This document shows, one piece after another, positions 18,370 to 27,056 of a stretch of 64,000 bases of DNA; the stretch's first letter is position 1, and each line of letters starts with the position of its first letter. The DNA comes from Streptomyces sp. TG1A-60 (GTDB taxonomy: Bacteria > Actinomycetota > Actinomycetes > Streptomycetales > Streptomycetaceae). The stretch is taken from NCBI RefSeq assembly GCF_037201975.1, contig NZ_CP147520.1, positions 5,456,001-5,520,000 on the forward strand, read 5' to 3'. Under the pieces are notes generated by a model. That model ran no database searches, was not told where the DNA came from, and saw only the letters and a program-made list of their open reading frames with translations. The position numbers were made by a program, and so were the translations under genes.

Positions 18370-19029
18370 ATGCCGGTATCCACCGCGAAGACGGCTCATC
18401 ACCGGCCGGCTCCGTGTGGGCGGGCGCACTGGGGAGTCCGGGCGGCCAAGCGGTCCATCGACTGTGCGGGGGCCGCCGTCCTGCTTCTGTTGGTGGCGCC
18501 GGTACTCCTCGCCGCCGCCGTCGCGGTGAAGCTCGACACTCCGGGCCCGCTGCTGTTCCGCCAGCGCCGGACCGGCTGGCGGGGCAAGGACTTCCATGTC
18601 CTCAAGTTGCGGACGATGCACGTCGGTTCGGAGCGGTTGCGCGCGGCCATGGAGGTGCGCAACGAGGCGGACGGGCATCTCTTCAAGATCCGCGAGGACC
18701 CGCGGGTGACCGCTGTCGGGCGGTGGTTGCGCCGTTACTCCCTGGACGAGTTGCCGCAGCTGGTCAATGTGCTGCGGGGGCAGATGTCCCTGGTCGGTCC
18801 CCGTCCGCTCCCGGTCGTGGACTCGGCGTTCACCGGGGAGGCCCGTCGCCGCCTGCTGGTCCGGCCCGGGATCACCGGACTGTGGCAGGTGAGCGGACGG
18901 TCCGACCTCGCCTGGGAGGACGCCCTGCGCCTGGATCTGGAGTACGTCGACACCTGGTCGGTCAGGCTGGACCTGACGATCCTCTGGCGGACCCTCCCCG
19001 CCGTGCTGCGCGGTGACGGCGCCTACTGA
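18370..19029 (+). CDS. Initiating phosphoglycosyltransferase (bacterial sugar transferase)
   Basis: A 219-residue monotopic transferase that moves a sugar phosphate from a nucleotide sugar to undecaprenyl phosphate, the first step of repeat-unit assembly. There is one N-terminal hydrophobic segment (residues about 30-55), then LFRQRRTGWRGKDF, VLKLRTM, the DELPQLVNVLRGQMSLVGP core with PRP, and PGITGLWQVSGRS. It is the short form, lacking the N-terminal four-helix domain of WbaP-type proteins. It is the first gene of a rightward operon with the DUF4012, kinase and cyclase-like genes. Confidence 0.93.
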   Translation: MPVSTAKTAHHRPAPCGRAHWGVRAAKRSIDCAGAAVLLLLVAPVLLAAAVAVKLDTPGPLLFRQRRTGWRGKDFHVLKLRTMHVGSERLRAAMEVRNEADGHLFKIREDPRVTAVGRWLRRYSLDELPQLVNVLRGQMSLVGPRPLPVVDSAFTGEARRRLLVRPGITGLWQVSGRSDLAWEDALRLDLEYVDTWSVRLDLTILWRTLPAVLRGDGAY

Positions 19030-19145
19030 GCAGGCGCCCCGCGCGTCGCACGGAGGGGCTCACCTCCACACCCGGCGCGCGGAGGACGTTGCGCGGGGGC
19101 GGGCCACGGGTCCCACGAAACAGATCAGCCAGGGAGTGACACCGG

Positions 19146-21062
19146 ATGTCCGAGAGTCGTCGTGGTGCGCCGCGTGTGCAGGAACCCCCGCTCGGCGCCG
19201 AGCGGGCCGGACGGATTCCGCGCCGGTGGAAAAAGCGGGTCCTGCCCGTCGTCATCGTCCGCCGACTGCGCGACCGTCGCGTCAGGCTGCCGGTGTACGC
19301 CGTGGCGGGACTGCTCCTGGCCGGTGCCGCCTGGATCGCGGTCACCGGAGTGCTCGCCCGCAATGAGCTGCTGGCCGCCCAGCGGAGTCTGGAGGCGCTG
19401 CGGAGGCAGCACCTCGCCCAGCCCGCAGTGGACCCGGCCACCGCGGCCGGCCCGCCGACGACGCGGACCGCGACAGCGCAGGACGCGGTGCGCAGCGCCG
19501 CCGGCCATGCCGCCCGGGCGCATCGGCTCACCACCGGCCCCGCCTGGTTCCCGGCGGCCCATCTGCCCGTTCTCGGCGGCCCCGTCCGTACCGTACGCGG
19601 TATCGCGGAGGCCTCCGACCGGCTGACCCACGACGTGCTCTCCCCCATGGCGCGCACCGTCGCGGAACTCGGTTCAACCGGTACGGACGACGGCCGACAC
19701 CTGGACCTCTCCGCGCTGCGCCGTGTGGCTCCCCTTCTCGAACAGGCTTCGCGCAGCGCGTCGGAGGTGCGCGCCGATGTCGACGACCTCCCGCACGGAA
19801 CCTGGCTGCCGGCCACCGACCGGGCGCGCACCGAACTCGCCCGACAGCTCGATCGGATCACCCCTCTCACCCACGATGCCGCCGCGGCGGCCCGGTTGCT
19901 GCCCTCGATGCTCGGAGCGGACGGACCGCGGCGGTACCTGGCGGTGTTCGAGAACACCGCCGAGGCTCGTGGTACGGGCGGGCTTCCCGGGGCTTTCGCG
20001 GTGCTCAGGACGGAACGGGGCCGACTGAGCTTCGAGTACTTCGGGAACGACACCGAACTGAGCGAGGCGTATGCGGACGTCGACCTGGGAGCGGAGTTCG
20101 GCGCGCTCTACGGCCCCGGCGCCCCGACCCGGACGTGGGTGAACTCCAACATGAGCCCGCACTTCCCGTACGCGGCGCGGATCTGGGCCGCGGCGTGGCA
20201 GCGGCACAGTGGCCGGACCGTGGACGGCGCCTTCGGCCTGGACCCCGGTGCGGTCTCCGGGCTCCTCGCCGCCTCCGGCCCTGCCCGGCTGCCCGACGGG
20301 AGCGTCGTCGCCGCCCACAACGTCGTGGATCTCAGCGAGCGCGCCAGCTACGCGCTCCACCCGGACGTCAAGCGGCGGAAGGCCTACTTCCTCGACGTGG
20401 CGCGTGCGGTGGCCATCCGGCTGCTCGGTGCCTCGGCCGACCCCGCGCGCCGGGCCGACCTCTTCTCGGCACTGCACCGGCAGCTGGGAGAGGGACGGAT
20501 CAAGGTGTGGAGTGCCCACTCGGCGGAGCAGCGCGAACTCCTGGCGCGGTCGTTCGGCGGAGCGCTGCCCAAAGAATCCGCTCCGCTGGCCGGACTGGTC
20601 GTCAACAACGCGGCGGGTACGAAGCTCGACTACTACCTCCACCGCCAACTCGTGTGGGCACCGGGCCGGTGCGTCGGCGGCCAGCGAGAAGTCACCGTGA
20701 CCGTCCGCCTGACCAACCGGGCTCCGGTGTCGGGACTCCCGCCGTACGTCGTCCAGCGGGTGGACGACCCGCCCTACGACACACGGCCAGGCGACAACCG
20801 CCTGTTGGTGTCCTACTACGCCAGCGCGGAGGCCACCCTGTCCGGTGCCACCCTGGACGGCCGCCCCACTCAAGTCGGCCACGGCGCCGAGCGGGGCCAC
20901 CCGGTCTTCACCCTCGATGTCGAGCTGCCCGCGCGCGGCACGCGCACCCTCGTACTCCACTTGCTGGAGCGGCCTTGGGACCGCTCTCCCGTCGTGCTGC
21001 GTCAGCCGCTGGTGCACCCCCTGCGGGCCACGGTGCTCCCGAACGGTCCGTGCGTCGGCTGA
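19146..21062 (+). CDS. DUF4012 membrane-anchored protein
   Basis: A 638-residue protein with a basic N-terminus, one membrane helix at about residues 45-68 (VYAVAGLLLAGAAWIAV) and a large extracytoplasmic part. The central signature RYLAVFENTAEARGTGG and the following LPGAFAVLRTE match DUF4012, common in actinobacterial polysaccharide loci. Its biochemical role is not known to me. The C-terminal 150 residues look like beta-sandwich domains. The place between the initiating transferase and the co-polymerase suggests work in export, polymer release or attachment to the wall, which is inference from context only. Confidence 0.8.
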   Translation: MSESRRGAPRVQEPPLGAERAGRIPRRWKKRVLPVVIVRRLRDRRVRLPVYAVAGLLLAGAAWIAVTGVLARNELLAAQRSLEALRRQHLAQPAVDPATAAGPPTTRTATAQDAVRSAAGHAARAHRLTTGPAWFPAAHLPVLGGPVRTVRGIAEASDRLTHDVLSPMARTVAELGSTGTDDGRHLDLSALRRVAPLLEQASRSASEVRADVDDLPHGTWLPATDRARTELARQLDRITPLTHDAAAAARLLPSMLGADGPRRYLAVFENTAEARGTGGLPGAFAVLRTERGRLSFEYFGNDTELSEAYADVDLGAEFGALYGPGAPTRTWVNSNMSPHFPYAARIWAAAWQRHSGRTVDGAFGLDPGAVSGLLAASGPARLPDGSVVAAHNVVDLSERASYALHPDVKRRKAYFLDVARAVAIRLLGASADPARRADLFSALHRQLGEGRIKVWSAHSAEQRELLARSFGGALPKESAPLAGLVVNNAAGTKLDYYLHRQLVWAPGRCVGGQREVTVTVRLTNRAPVSGLPPYVVQRVDDPPYDTRPGDNRLLVSYYASAEATLSGATLDGRPTQVGHGAERGHPVFTLDVELPARGTRTLVLHLLERPWDRSPVVLRQPLVHPLRATVLPNGPCVG

Positions 21063-21444
21063 TGTCCCTCGCCGGGGGCATGGATGCCGACGTCATGCCG
21101 GACATCCACGCTCCCGAATCGTTTCGGAAGGATCATCCAGTTCAGGCGTTCCGCGTACTCGCCGTGCGCACCGTGACCTCCACCGCTCGGCGCTCGCCGA
21201 GTGCCTGCTGAGGCAAGGGCCGGCCGCGGCACGGGAGCTGGTCCCGGTCGGCAGCGCCCGGGACGCACGCCCTGCCGGGCAGGCCGATGGCGGCCGTGAC
21301 CGCCTCCATCCCGGTACTGGACGCCGCACGCGGCTCCGGCTGACTCAGCGGAAGACCGTCACCCTGCACGTTTTTGCCGGACATCGCGGATATGATCCCC
21401 GAGTTAGTGAATGCCCCACATTGCCGCCTATTCATATATCTGGG
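21063..21444. other. Intergenic region before the tyrosine kinase gene
   Basis: There are 382 bases between the DUF4012 stop and the kinase start. Open frames here have Arg-rich sequence without recognisable domains. The last 80 bases are AT-rich (GATATGATCC, TTAGTGAATG, TTCATATATC), so a separate promoter for the kinase gene is likely. Confidence 0.4.
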
Positions 21445-22971
21445 ATGGATGCCTTGGATCTGTCCGACTACCTTCGATTCCTGGTCAGGCGTTGGCGCGC
21501 CATCGCGGCGCTGGGCCTGCTGGGAGCAGCGATCGGCGCGTTCGTCACCCACGCCACCACACCGCAGTACCGCGCCACCTCGACGCTTTTCGTGTCTCTT
21601 CAGGACAGGGACGACACGGTCAAGCTAAATCAGGGCAACACGTTCGCCCAGGCTCGCGTCCGCTCCTACGCGGAAGTGGTCACCAGTCCCCGCGTGACCG
21701 AGCCGGTCGCCGAGTCTCTGCGCCTGGACCTGACGCCCTCACAACTGGCCCGAAAGATCACCACGGAGGTACCCCTCGAAACGGTACTTCTCAAGATCAC
21801 CGTCACGGACACCCAGCCGTCCCGGGCGGCCCGGATCAGCAACGCGATCGCCCACCGCTTCGCCGAGGTCATCGCTGACATCGAACGACCGGAGGGCGCC
21901 CGGCTCTCGCCCGTCCGGCTGAGCATCACCGAGCCCGCACACCGACCGAACGCACCGGCTTCCCCGAACCTGGTGCTCAACCTCGCGCTCGGGCTCGCGG
22001 CCGGTCTGGGCCTCGGTACCGGCCTGGCGGTCGCCCGGGAGTCGTTGGACACCTCGGTGCGCAGCCGCAGCGACCTGACCCGGTGTCTCGCCGACACCGG
22101 CGGACCGGCCGTACTCGGCAGCGTCGTCCTCGACCAGCGTGCCTCCCGACACCCGGTGGCGACGGACGACGACCCGTTCGGCCGGCGGTCGGAGGACTTC
22201 AGGCGGCTGCGCACCAGCCTCCGGTTCGTGGACATCGACGCTCCGCCCAAGGTCATCGCTGTCACCAGCGCAGCACCCGGCGAGGGCAAGACGAGCATCT
22301 CGATCAACCTGGCGTCCGCCCTGGCCGAGTTCGGCTCCTCGGTCTGCCTGGTCGACGCGGATCTGCGGCGCCCCAGCGTGGCCCAGACGCTCGGCCTGGT
22401 ACGGGACGCCGGACTGACCACCGTGATGATCGGCCAGGCGAACGCCGAGGACGTGATGCAGTCGGCGGGCTCCTTCTCGGTGCTGTCCAGCGGGGTGCTG
22501 CCGCCGAACCCGGCGGAGATGCTGGGCTCGGCGCAGTTCCGCACCGTGGTGCGCTCGCTCGCCGACCGGTTCGACCACGTGGTGATCGACACCGCGCCGG
22601 TACTCCCGGTGGCGGACACACCGGCGATGGCCTCGGCGGTCGACGGCTACCTGCTGGTGGCCCGGTACGCGAAGAGCACCCGGGGTCAGCTCACCGACGC
22701 CGTGCGCACCCTGCGAGGCGTCGGCACGACTGTGCTCGGCAGCGTCCTCAACAGGGTGCCCGCCAAGCGCGACAGCGAGCAGTACGGCTACGGGTATGCG
22801 TACCGACCCAGGATTTCGGGACGCCGAGACCGGCTCCGGCTCCGGCTTCGGCTTCGGCTTCGGCTCCGGCGTGGCAGGCCGGCGACGATCAGCGACTTCC
22901 CCGCGCCGACCGCGCCGGCGGGGAAGGACACCGTCCCGGCGGTCGCCAAGGAAGGCGGAGAGCATCACTGA
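21445..22971 (+). CDS. Polysaccharide co-polymerase/tyrosine autokinase (Wzz + BY-kinase)
   Basis: A 508-residue protein controlling chain length and polymerisation. It has a Wzz domain with membrane helices at about residues 18-35 and 175-195 and the extracellular loop between them. A cytoplasmic BY-kinase follows, with Walker A SAAPGEGKTSISINLA (about residue 275), Walker A' VCLVDADLRRP and Walker B FDHVVIDTAPVLPVAD. The tail has a small Tyr cluster (EQYGYGYAY), as expected for autophosphorylation, and then an Arg-Leu repeat. ATG 21445 begins the typical N-terminus MDALDLSDYLRFLVRRW; longer frames upstream run through the intergenic region. Confidence 0.92.
   Translation: MDALDLSDYLRFLVRRWRAIAALGLLGAAIGAFVTHATTPQYRATSTLFVSLQDRDDTVKLNQGNTFAQARVRSYAEVVTSPRVTEPVAESLRLDLTPSQLARKITTEVPLETVLLKITVTDTQPSRAARISNAIAHRFAEVIADIERPEGARLSPVRLSITEPAHRPNAPASPNLVLNLALGLAAGLGLGTGLAVARESLDTSVRSRSDLTRCLADTGGPAVLGSVVLDQRASRHPVATDDDPFGRRSEDFRRLRTSLRFVDIDAPPKVIAVTSAAPGEGKTSISINLASALAEFGSSVCLVDADLRRPSVAQTLGLVRDAGLTTVMIGQANAEDVMQSAGSFSVLSSGVLPPNPAEMLGSAQFRTVVRSLADRFDHVVIDTAPVLPVADTPAMASAVDGYLLVARYAKSTRGQLTDAVRTLRGVGTTVLGSVLNRVPAKRDSEQYGYGYAYRPRISGRRDRLRLRLRLRLRLRRGRPATISDFPAPTAPAGKDTVPAVAKEGGEHH
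22831..22866 (+). repeat. Hexanucleotide tandem repeat in the kinase tail
   Basis: Six copies of CGGCTY (Y = C or T) lie just after the Tyr cluster of the kinase gene and encode alternating Arg-Leu. Copy-number change would keep the frame and only lengthen or shorten the basic tail. Confidence 0.85.
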
Positions 22972-23122
22972 GCGAAGGGGGGATGCCGCGGACGCCCGGG
23001 ACCGTGTGGCCGTGCCGGGCGTCGGCGTCCGGCAGGCGTCGCGCCGTCGGACCGGCGTTCGCAGGCGCCGGGCATCCGGCGCGGCGGTTCGCGTCTCCCG
23101 GTCGACGGCCCGGTCCGCGCGG

Positions 23123-23950
23123 ATGCGTGCGCTCCTGGCGCTCCCGGCCATCGCGGCCGCGGCCCTGGCGGGTGCGATACCGCTTACCGCGTGTGAGGCT
23201 GACGGCCGCTCACCGGTGCGCACGCAGGCCGCGGCCGGGTCTGCCGCGGGGCGGGTCGAGCAACTCGGGGTCAGGGTCCTCGACGTCCTGCCTCATGACC
23301 CGAAGGCCTACACACAGGGCCTCGAGATGGCCGGGCGAACGCTCTACGAGGGGACGGGCATGGCCGGCGAGTCGTCGGTCCGTCTGGGCCCGCCCGGCCG
23401 GCCTCCCACCGTCCGTGCCGACCTGCCGGCACCGCTGTTCGGGGAGGGGATCACCGTCCTCGGGCCGACGCTGTGGCAGTTGACCTGGCGGGACCACATC
23501 GCGATCGAACGGGACGCCGGAACGCTGGCCGAGCTGCGTCGTCTCCCCTACGAGCAGGAGGGCTGGGGGGTATGCCACCAGTCGGGACGCGGGCGGCTGG
23601 TCACCAGTGACGGTTCGGCCCGGCTGACCTTCCGGGACCCGCGGACGCTGGCCCCGACCGGTGAACTCCTCGTCACCCTCCACGGCCGTCCGGTGCCGCG
23701 GCTCAACGAGCTGGAATGCGAGGGCGACCTCGTGTACGCCAATGTCTGGCCCTCCCACCGGATCGTGCGCGTCGACGCGGGCACCGGCGCGGTGACCGCT
23801 CAGATCGATGCCTCAGGGCTGTTGACCTCGAAGGAGCAGCAGCACGCCGAGGTGCTGAACGGCATCGCCGCCGTCCCCGGCACCGATGAGTTCCTGCTCA
23901 CCGGCAAATGGTGGCCGAAGATGTTCCGAGTGGTCTTCGTCGCCACGTGA
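23123..23950 (+). CDS. Glutaminyl-peptide cyclotransferase-like lipoprotein
   Basis: A predicted five-bladed beta-propeller of the plant/bacterial glutaminyl cyclase family (PF05096). It has HDPKAYTQGLEM at the start of the domain, LYEGTGMAGES, then WQLTW, EGWGVCHQ, RLNELECEGDLVYANVW and a final HAEVLNGIAAVPGTDEFLLTGKWW. ATG 23123 gives a leader ending LTAC, a possible lipobox, so an outer-face lipoprotein is likely. GTG 23006 is an alternative that would add a very basic stretch. No strong ribosome site marks either. Family members form N-terminal pyroglutamate; why one ends a polysaccharide operon is unclear. Confidence 0.78.
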   Translation: MRALLALPAIAAAALAGAIPLTACEADGRSPVRTQAAAGSAAGRVEQLGVRVLDVLPHDPKAYTQGLEMAGRTLYEGTGMAGESSVRLGPPGRPPTVRADLPAPLFGEGITVLGPTLWQLTWRDHIAIERDAGTLAELRRLPYEQEGWGVCHQSGRGRLVTSDGSARLTFRDPRTLAPTGELLVTLHGRPVPRLNELECEGDLVYANVWPSHRIVRVDAGTGAVTAQIDASGLLTSKEQQHAEVLNGIAAVPGTDEFLLTGKWWPKMFRVVFVAT

Positions 23951-24355
23951 TCCGGTCTCCGGCCCCGTCGGCAGGGCTGTGCGGACGGGGCGGGGACGGA
24001 TCAGGGCGGGGGCGGCCGGCGCCCAGGGTGGAAGTGCGCGCATCCCGTCGGCGGTGCGCCTTCCCCGCCACGGAAGCCGCCGCAGCGCCCACAGTGACCG
24101 TTGCCCCTCGCCCGGGGACAGCCGTATCGGCGTCGGCGGAGCCGGCCTGACCGATGCGGCGCCCCCTCGGCCGAGTCCTCGACCCCAACAGCTGTGCGAA
24201 GTACGGAAGTTGAAGAACGGGCTGCGTGCGACACCCATGCGGCTGAGAATGGGTGGAAACCGGATGATGCGTCGATCTTTACGCCATACTTTCGCCGGGA
24301 CAGGCAAGTTGGCGGGCCTGCGTGGGCGTGGGGTCCGCTCGGCGGAAGGGCACAC
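23951..24355. other. Intergenic region at the cluster/island boundary
   Basis: About 400 bases hold no recognisable gene. The first part contains a GC-rich hairpin (23962-23991). The part before the EACC1 gene has TTTACGCCATACTTT at about 24278-24292, which could serve as a -10 region. The polysaccharide locus ends here and the accessory region starts. Confidence 0.4.
23962..23991 (+). terminator. Probable terminator of the polysaccharide operon
   Basis: GCCCCGTC and GACGGGGC form an 8-base perfect stem with a 14-base loop, 12 bases after the stop of the cyclase-like gene. There is no T-run. The placement supports termination. Confidence 0.5.
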
Positions 24356-24760
24356 ATGAGCGACACCATCAAGATGAGCGTTCCGAGCGAGCTCGCGGAA
24401 CTCCTGGTCACCGACGGCCACGCCACGGTGACACGTGGTCGGCGTAGCTCCCAATGGGCGCTCGACGGGGACTTCCTGGGTCAGACCGCAACCGTGATCG
24501 CGCTGCTCCAGGCGCCACAGACCATTGCGTATCTGGCGAGCGCCATCAGGTCGTTGGCTTCCCGGCGCCGCGCAAGCGACCCCGGCAACCGATCGACGCT
24601 GTACGTCGAGGCGATCGGCCCGCGCGGGCAGATCCGCTTCGACGGGGAGGCGACCGTGGCGGAGATTGAGCGTCTGCTCCAAGGGACGATTCTCGCCGAG
24701 CCGGGCGACCGGCCAGAGATCCGCAACGCCAACGGCAGCGGCACTACTGACGCGGACTGA
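24356..24760 (+). CDS. EACC1-type small protein (CHAT partner)
   Basis: A 134-residue acidic alpha/beta protein. It has an N-terminal basic beta segment (HATVTRGRRSS), a central helix with IAYLASAIRSLASRRR, and a C-terminal LYVEAIGPRGQIRFDGEATVAEIERLL stretch in which a strand is followed by a regulatory-looking helix. This layout fits the effector-associated constant component 1 family, small proteins encoded next to CHAT, TIR or protease effectors in predicted conflict systems. The start follows GGAAGGG by five bases. The CHAT gene starts 12 bases after the stop. Its role as a sensor or adaptor for the protease is family-based inference. Confidence 0.7.
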   Translation: MSDTIKMSVPSELAELLVTDGHATVTRGRRSSQWALDGDFLGQTATVIALLQAPQTIAYLASAIRSLASRRRASDPGNRSTLYVEAIGPRGQIRFDGEATVAEIERLLQGTILAEPGDRPEIRNANGSGTTDAD

Positions 24761-24772
24761 CGGTTCATCACC

Positions 24773-26938
24773 ATGAGGTCATGGCGCCAGCGTTTCGAGT
24801 CCTTCGTCGTCACGGCGGTTCAGGGCCACCTGAACGTGGATCTGTTGGCGGAGCTGGAGGACGTCGATGCCGCCGACATCCGGGCTATCGCCCGGCTCTA
24901 TCAGGTGCTCGATCGGCGGCCCGTGTATTCGGTCGGGCTCGAACACATCGTGTCGACCATTTCCCAGCACTACTCTCGTTCATCGCACAAGCCGCTCACC
25001 AGTTGTCTTCTCTCCTCTCTGCTGGATGAGACGGGGCAGGCATTCGAGGGGCTCGGACGCCGGACGGAAGCAGCGGAGTGCCATCGACTTGCTGCCGCCT
25101 TGATGCCAGGGGGGCCGGACAGGGTCATTCTTCACCTGCTGTCTGCGGCTTCGAGTGAGCAGCAGTTGCACCTACTCAAACCCCTCACCGTCGATGCGGT
25201 CCTCCGGGCACTGCTGTATGAGATCAGTCGTAGCAGCCGCCGCATCCGACGTGCGCGCATCCTCAGCAGCATCGCCTACGCCGCCCACACGACCGGCAAC
25301 ATCGAACGGCTCCGCACCGCCATCGAGGGTCTTGCCAAGACGGCGGACTCACCCGGCTACCGGGCTCTCACCACGTACTACCGGTCCCGTCTCCTGATCG
25401 CCACGGGACGCATCGACGAGGGGCTGGCCGCGGAAGCGGAGTTCAGACTCGAGGCGGCCGAAGTCACCAAGAAGGACCGCGCCCACGAGCACGTGATCCT
25501 GCTTCGAGCGGCCTTCACGGAAAGCTCCAGCGCCATGGCGCGGGCGTCGGAAGCCGCCCTCCGAGGCGATGACGTGGAGGCGGCCGGATGGTACGGGCAA
25601 AGCGCGGAAGAGCTGCCGTTCAGCCCACTCCGGTCGGCGATGCGAGCCTTCTCCGAAGTAGCACGGGTCAACGGCGGCCTGCTGCCCTCATCGGCCGCTC
25701 TCCGTGCGTCGCTGTCCCGGCTCTGCGCTGACAACGTGTTCGCAGCCCGCTCGGTGATCGATGTCGAGCTGGTCCTCACGGGGCTGCTGATGAGGGCCGT
25801 CGACCTGTACGAAGCGGCCCAGGACAGCGGACGTGACGCGGCGCTCGTGGCGGAAGTCGCGGACTTCCTGGGTGAGTTCCGAGGTGGGACCGCTGTCGGC
25901 CGCCCTCAAAGAAGGGACGCGTACGGCAACGACGCGCTCGCGGATCTCACGCTCGTGGGATTCCTTTCGCACACCACCGAGCCGGTGACGCCGACCGACC
26001 TCGCGGAGAACTTCCCGGAGCACCACGTCGTATGGGTCAACGTCACCGGCGCGGAAGTCGGCGAGCACTTTCTGACCGTCGTGACACTCCGCCCCGCGAA
26101 CCCGGTGCCGTGCGTGAGGCGTACCCGGCTCTCGGCCGCCGACGGAAAGGCACTCGCGCAGTGCCTCGACGAGGAATCGGAGGAGGCGCCCGCCGAAGCA
26201 GTCCGACGGGTCTCAGGCATGTTCTTCCGCGACGTGGATCCGGACGCCGTCACCACGCGCGTCGTCGTCGTTCCCGACTCGGTCACCTGGTCCATGCCCT
26301 GGAACGAACTCGCGCCGCGAAGCGCCCGTGACCTGGTCATCACCATGTCCATGGGTGCCGCCCTGCGTGCACGGCCCGCCCCAGAGGTCGTGCTGCCGCG
26401 GGTGATTGGCCTCTTCGACGAGAAAGAGCTCAAAGGCTCCCGTCTCGAAGCGCGGGCCCTGGAAGGGCTCAGCGCACGGGGATGCATCCGCTTCACGCGC
26501 GTGCACTCACTGGCCGAACTCCGCAATGCACTGGACACCGCCTCGTACGACATCCTCACGGTCAGCGTGCACGGTACCCAGGGCGACGGCTTCGAGTACC
26601 GCATGCTCCTGCCCGATGGACCATCCTCACCCGCAGCCCTCCTCCAGCTTGGGCTCCCCCCGGTGGTCATCCTCGGCTGCTGCTGGTCAGCAAAGTCCAC
26701 CGAAAGATCCGACACCGCTGCCGCCGCCCTGTCCTGCCTCGTGGCCGGAGCGTCACAGGTCGTGGGCGGCCTCTGGGCCATCGACGACGAGCTGGCCGGG
26801 GAACTGCTGTCCGGCACCTACGACCGGCACCTGCGCCAAGGCATGCCTCTCCCACAAGCCCTGCGCGAGGCGCACTTGGCACTCCCACACGACCGCCGTC
26901 CCGGAGCCGCGGGGCTCGCGTTCATGGGCCGTGCCTAG
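24773..26938 (+). CDS. CHAT-domain caspase-like protease with helical N-terminus
   Basis: A 721-residue protein. Residues 1 to about 350 are all-helical and TPR-like, with repeated Ala/Leu/Arg pairs (ALTTYYRSRLLIATGRIDEGL). Residues about 380-721 form the CHAT domain with core strands TRVVVVPDSVTWSMPWNEL, the catalytic His in LTVSVHGTQGDG (His600) and the catalytic Cys in VVILGCCWS (Cys636 or Cys637). The C-terminal part ends GGLWAIDDE...LREAHLAL as in the family. CHAT proteases cleave partner proteins when triggered. There is no good ribosome site, so it is probably translated by coupling with the EACC1 gene. Its TAG stop lies in the duplicated target of the following IS element, and the gene itself is intact. 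Confidence 0.88.
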   Translation: MRSWRQRFESFVVTAVQGHLNVDLLAELEDVDAADIRAIARLYQVLDRRPVYSVGLEHIVSTISQHYSRSSHKPLTSCLLSSLLDETGQAFEGLGRRTEAAECHRLAAALMPGGPDRVILHLLSAASSEQQLHLLKPLTVDAVLRALLYEISRSSRRIRRARILSSIAYAAHTTGNIERLRTAIEGLAKTADSPGYRALTTYYRSRLLIATGRIDEGLAAEAEFRLEAAEVTKKDRAHEHVILLRAAFTESSSAMARASEAALRGDDVEAAGWYGQSAEELPFSPLRSAMRAFSEVARVNGGLLPSSAALRASLSRLCADNVFAARSVIDVELVLTGLLMRAVDLYEAAQDSGRDAALVAEVADFLGEFRGGTAVGRPQRRDAYGNDALADLTLVGFLSHTTEPVTPTDLAENFPEHHVVWVNVTGAEVGEHFLTVVTLRPANPVPCVRRTRLSAADGKALAQCLDEESEEAPAEAVRRVSGMFFRDVDPDAVTTRVVVVPDSVTWSMPWNELAPRSARDLVITMSMGAALRARPAPEVVLPRVIGLFDEKELKGSRLEARALEGLSARGCIRFTRVHSLAELRNALDTASYDILTVSVHGTQGDGFEYRMLLPDGPSSPAALLQLGLPPVVILGCCWSAKSTERSDTAAAALSCLVAGASQVVGGLWAIDDELAGELLSGTYDRHLRQGMPLPQALREAHLALPHDRRPGAAGLAFMGRA

Positions 26939-26981
26939 CCCTGGCTATTCAGTGGGATTGGCAGAGCTGACACCATGACAG

Positions 26982-27056
26982 CAGAAAGGTGCCGTTGACC
27001 TGCGAGGATGCGAGTGTCTAGGTCGTATCCGTGGCAGAGAGCAAGGCACCTTTCTG
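26982..27056 (+). promoter_or_regulatory. Inverted repeat hairpin abutting the transposase start
   Basis: CAGAAAGGTGCC (26982-26993) and GGCACCTTTCTG (27045-27056) are perfect complements, and the transposase GTG begins at the next base, 27057. Transcripts entering from outside would fold this stem and bury the initiation region, a common way to limit transposase made by read-through. The second IS1380 element has the same layout. Confidence 0.65.

Noticed and set aside
1..24000. Polysaccharide locus considered as a secondary-metabolite cluster because of the FkbM genes
   Set aside because: There are no polyketide, peptide or terpene synthases. The initiating transferase, flippase, polymerase and co-polymerase point to an exopolysaccharide.
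24356..26938. CHAT gene considered as truncated by the IS
   Set aside because: The stop TAG belongs to the original target CTAG, so the gene ended here before insertion, and the CHAT domain is complete to its usual last helices.
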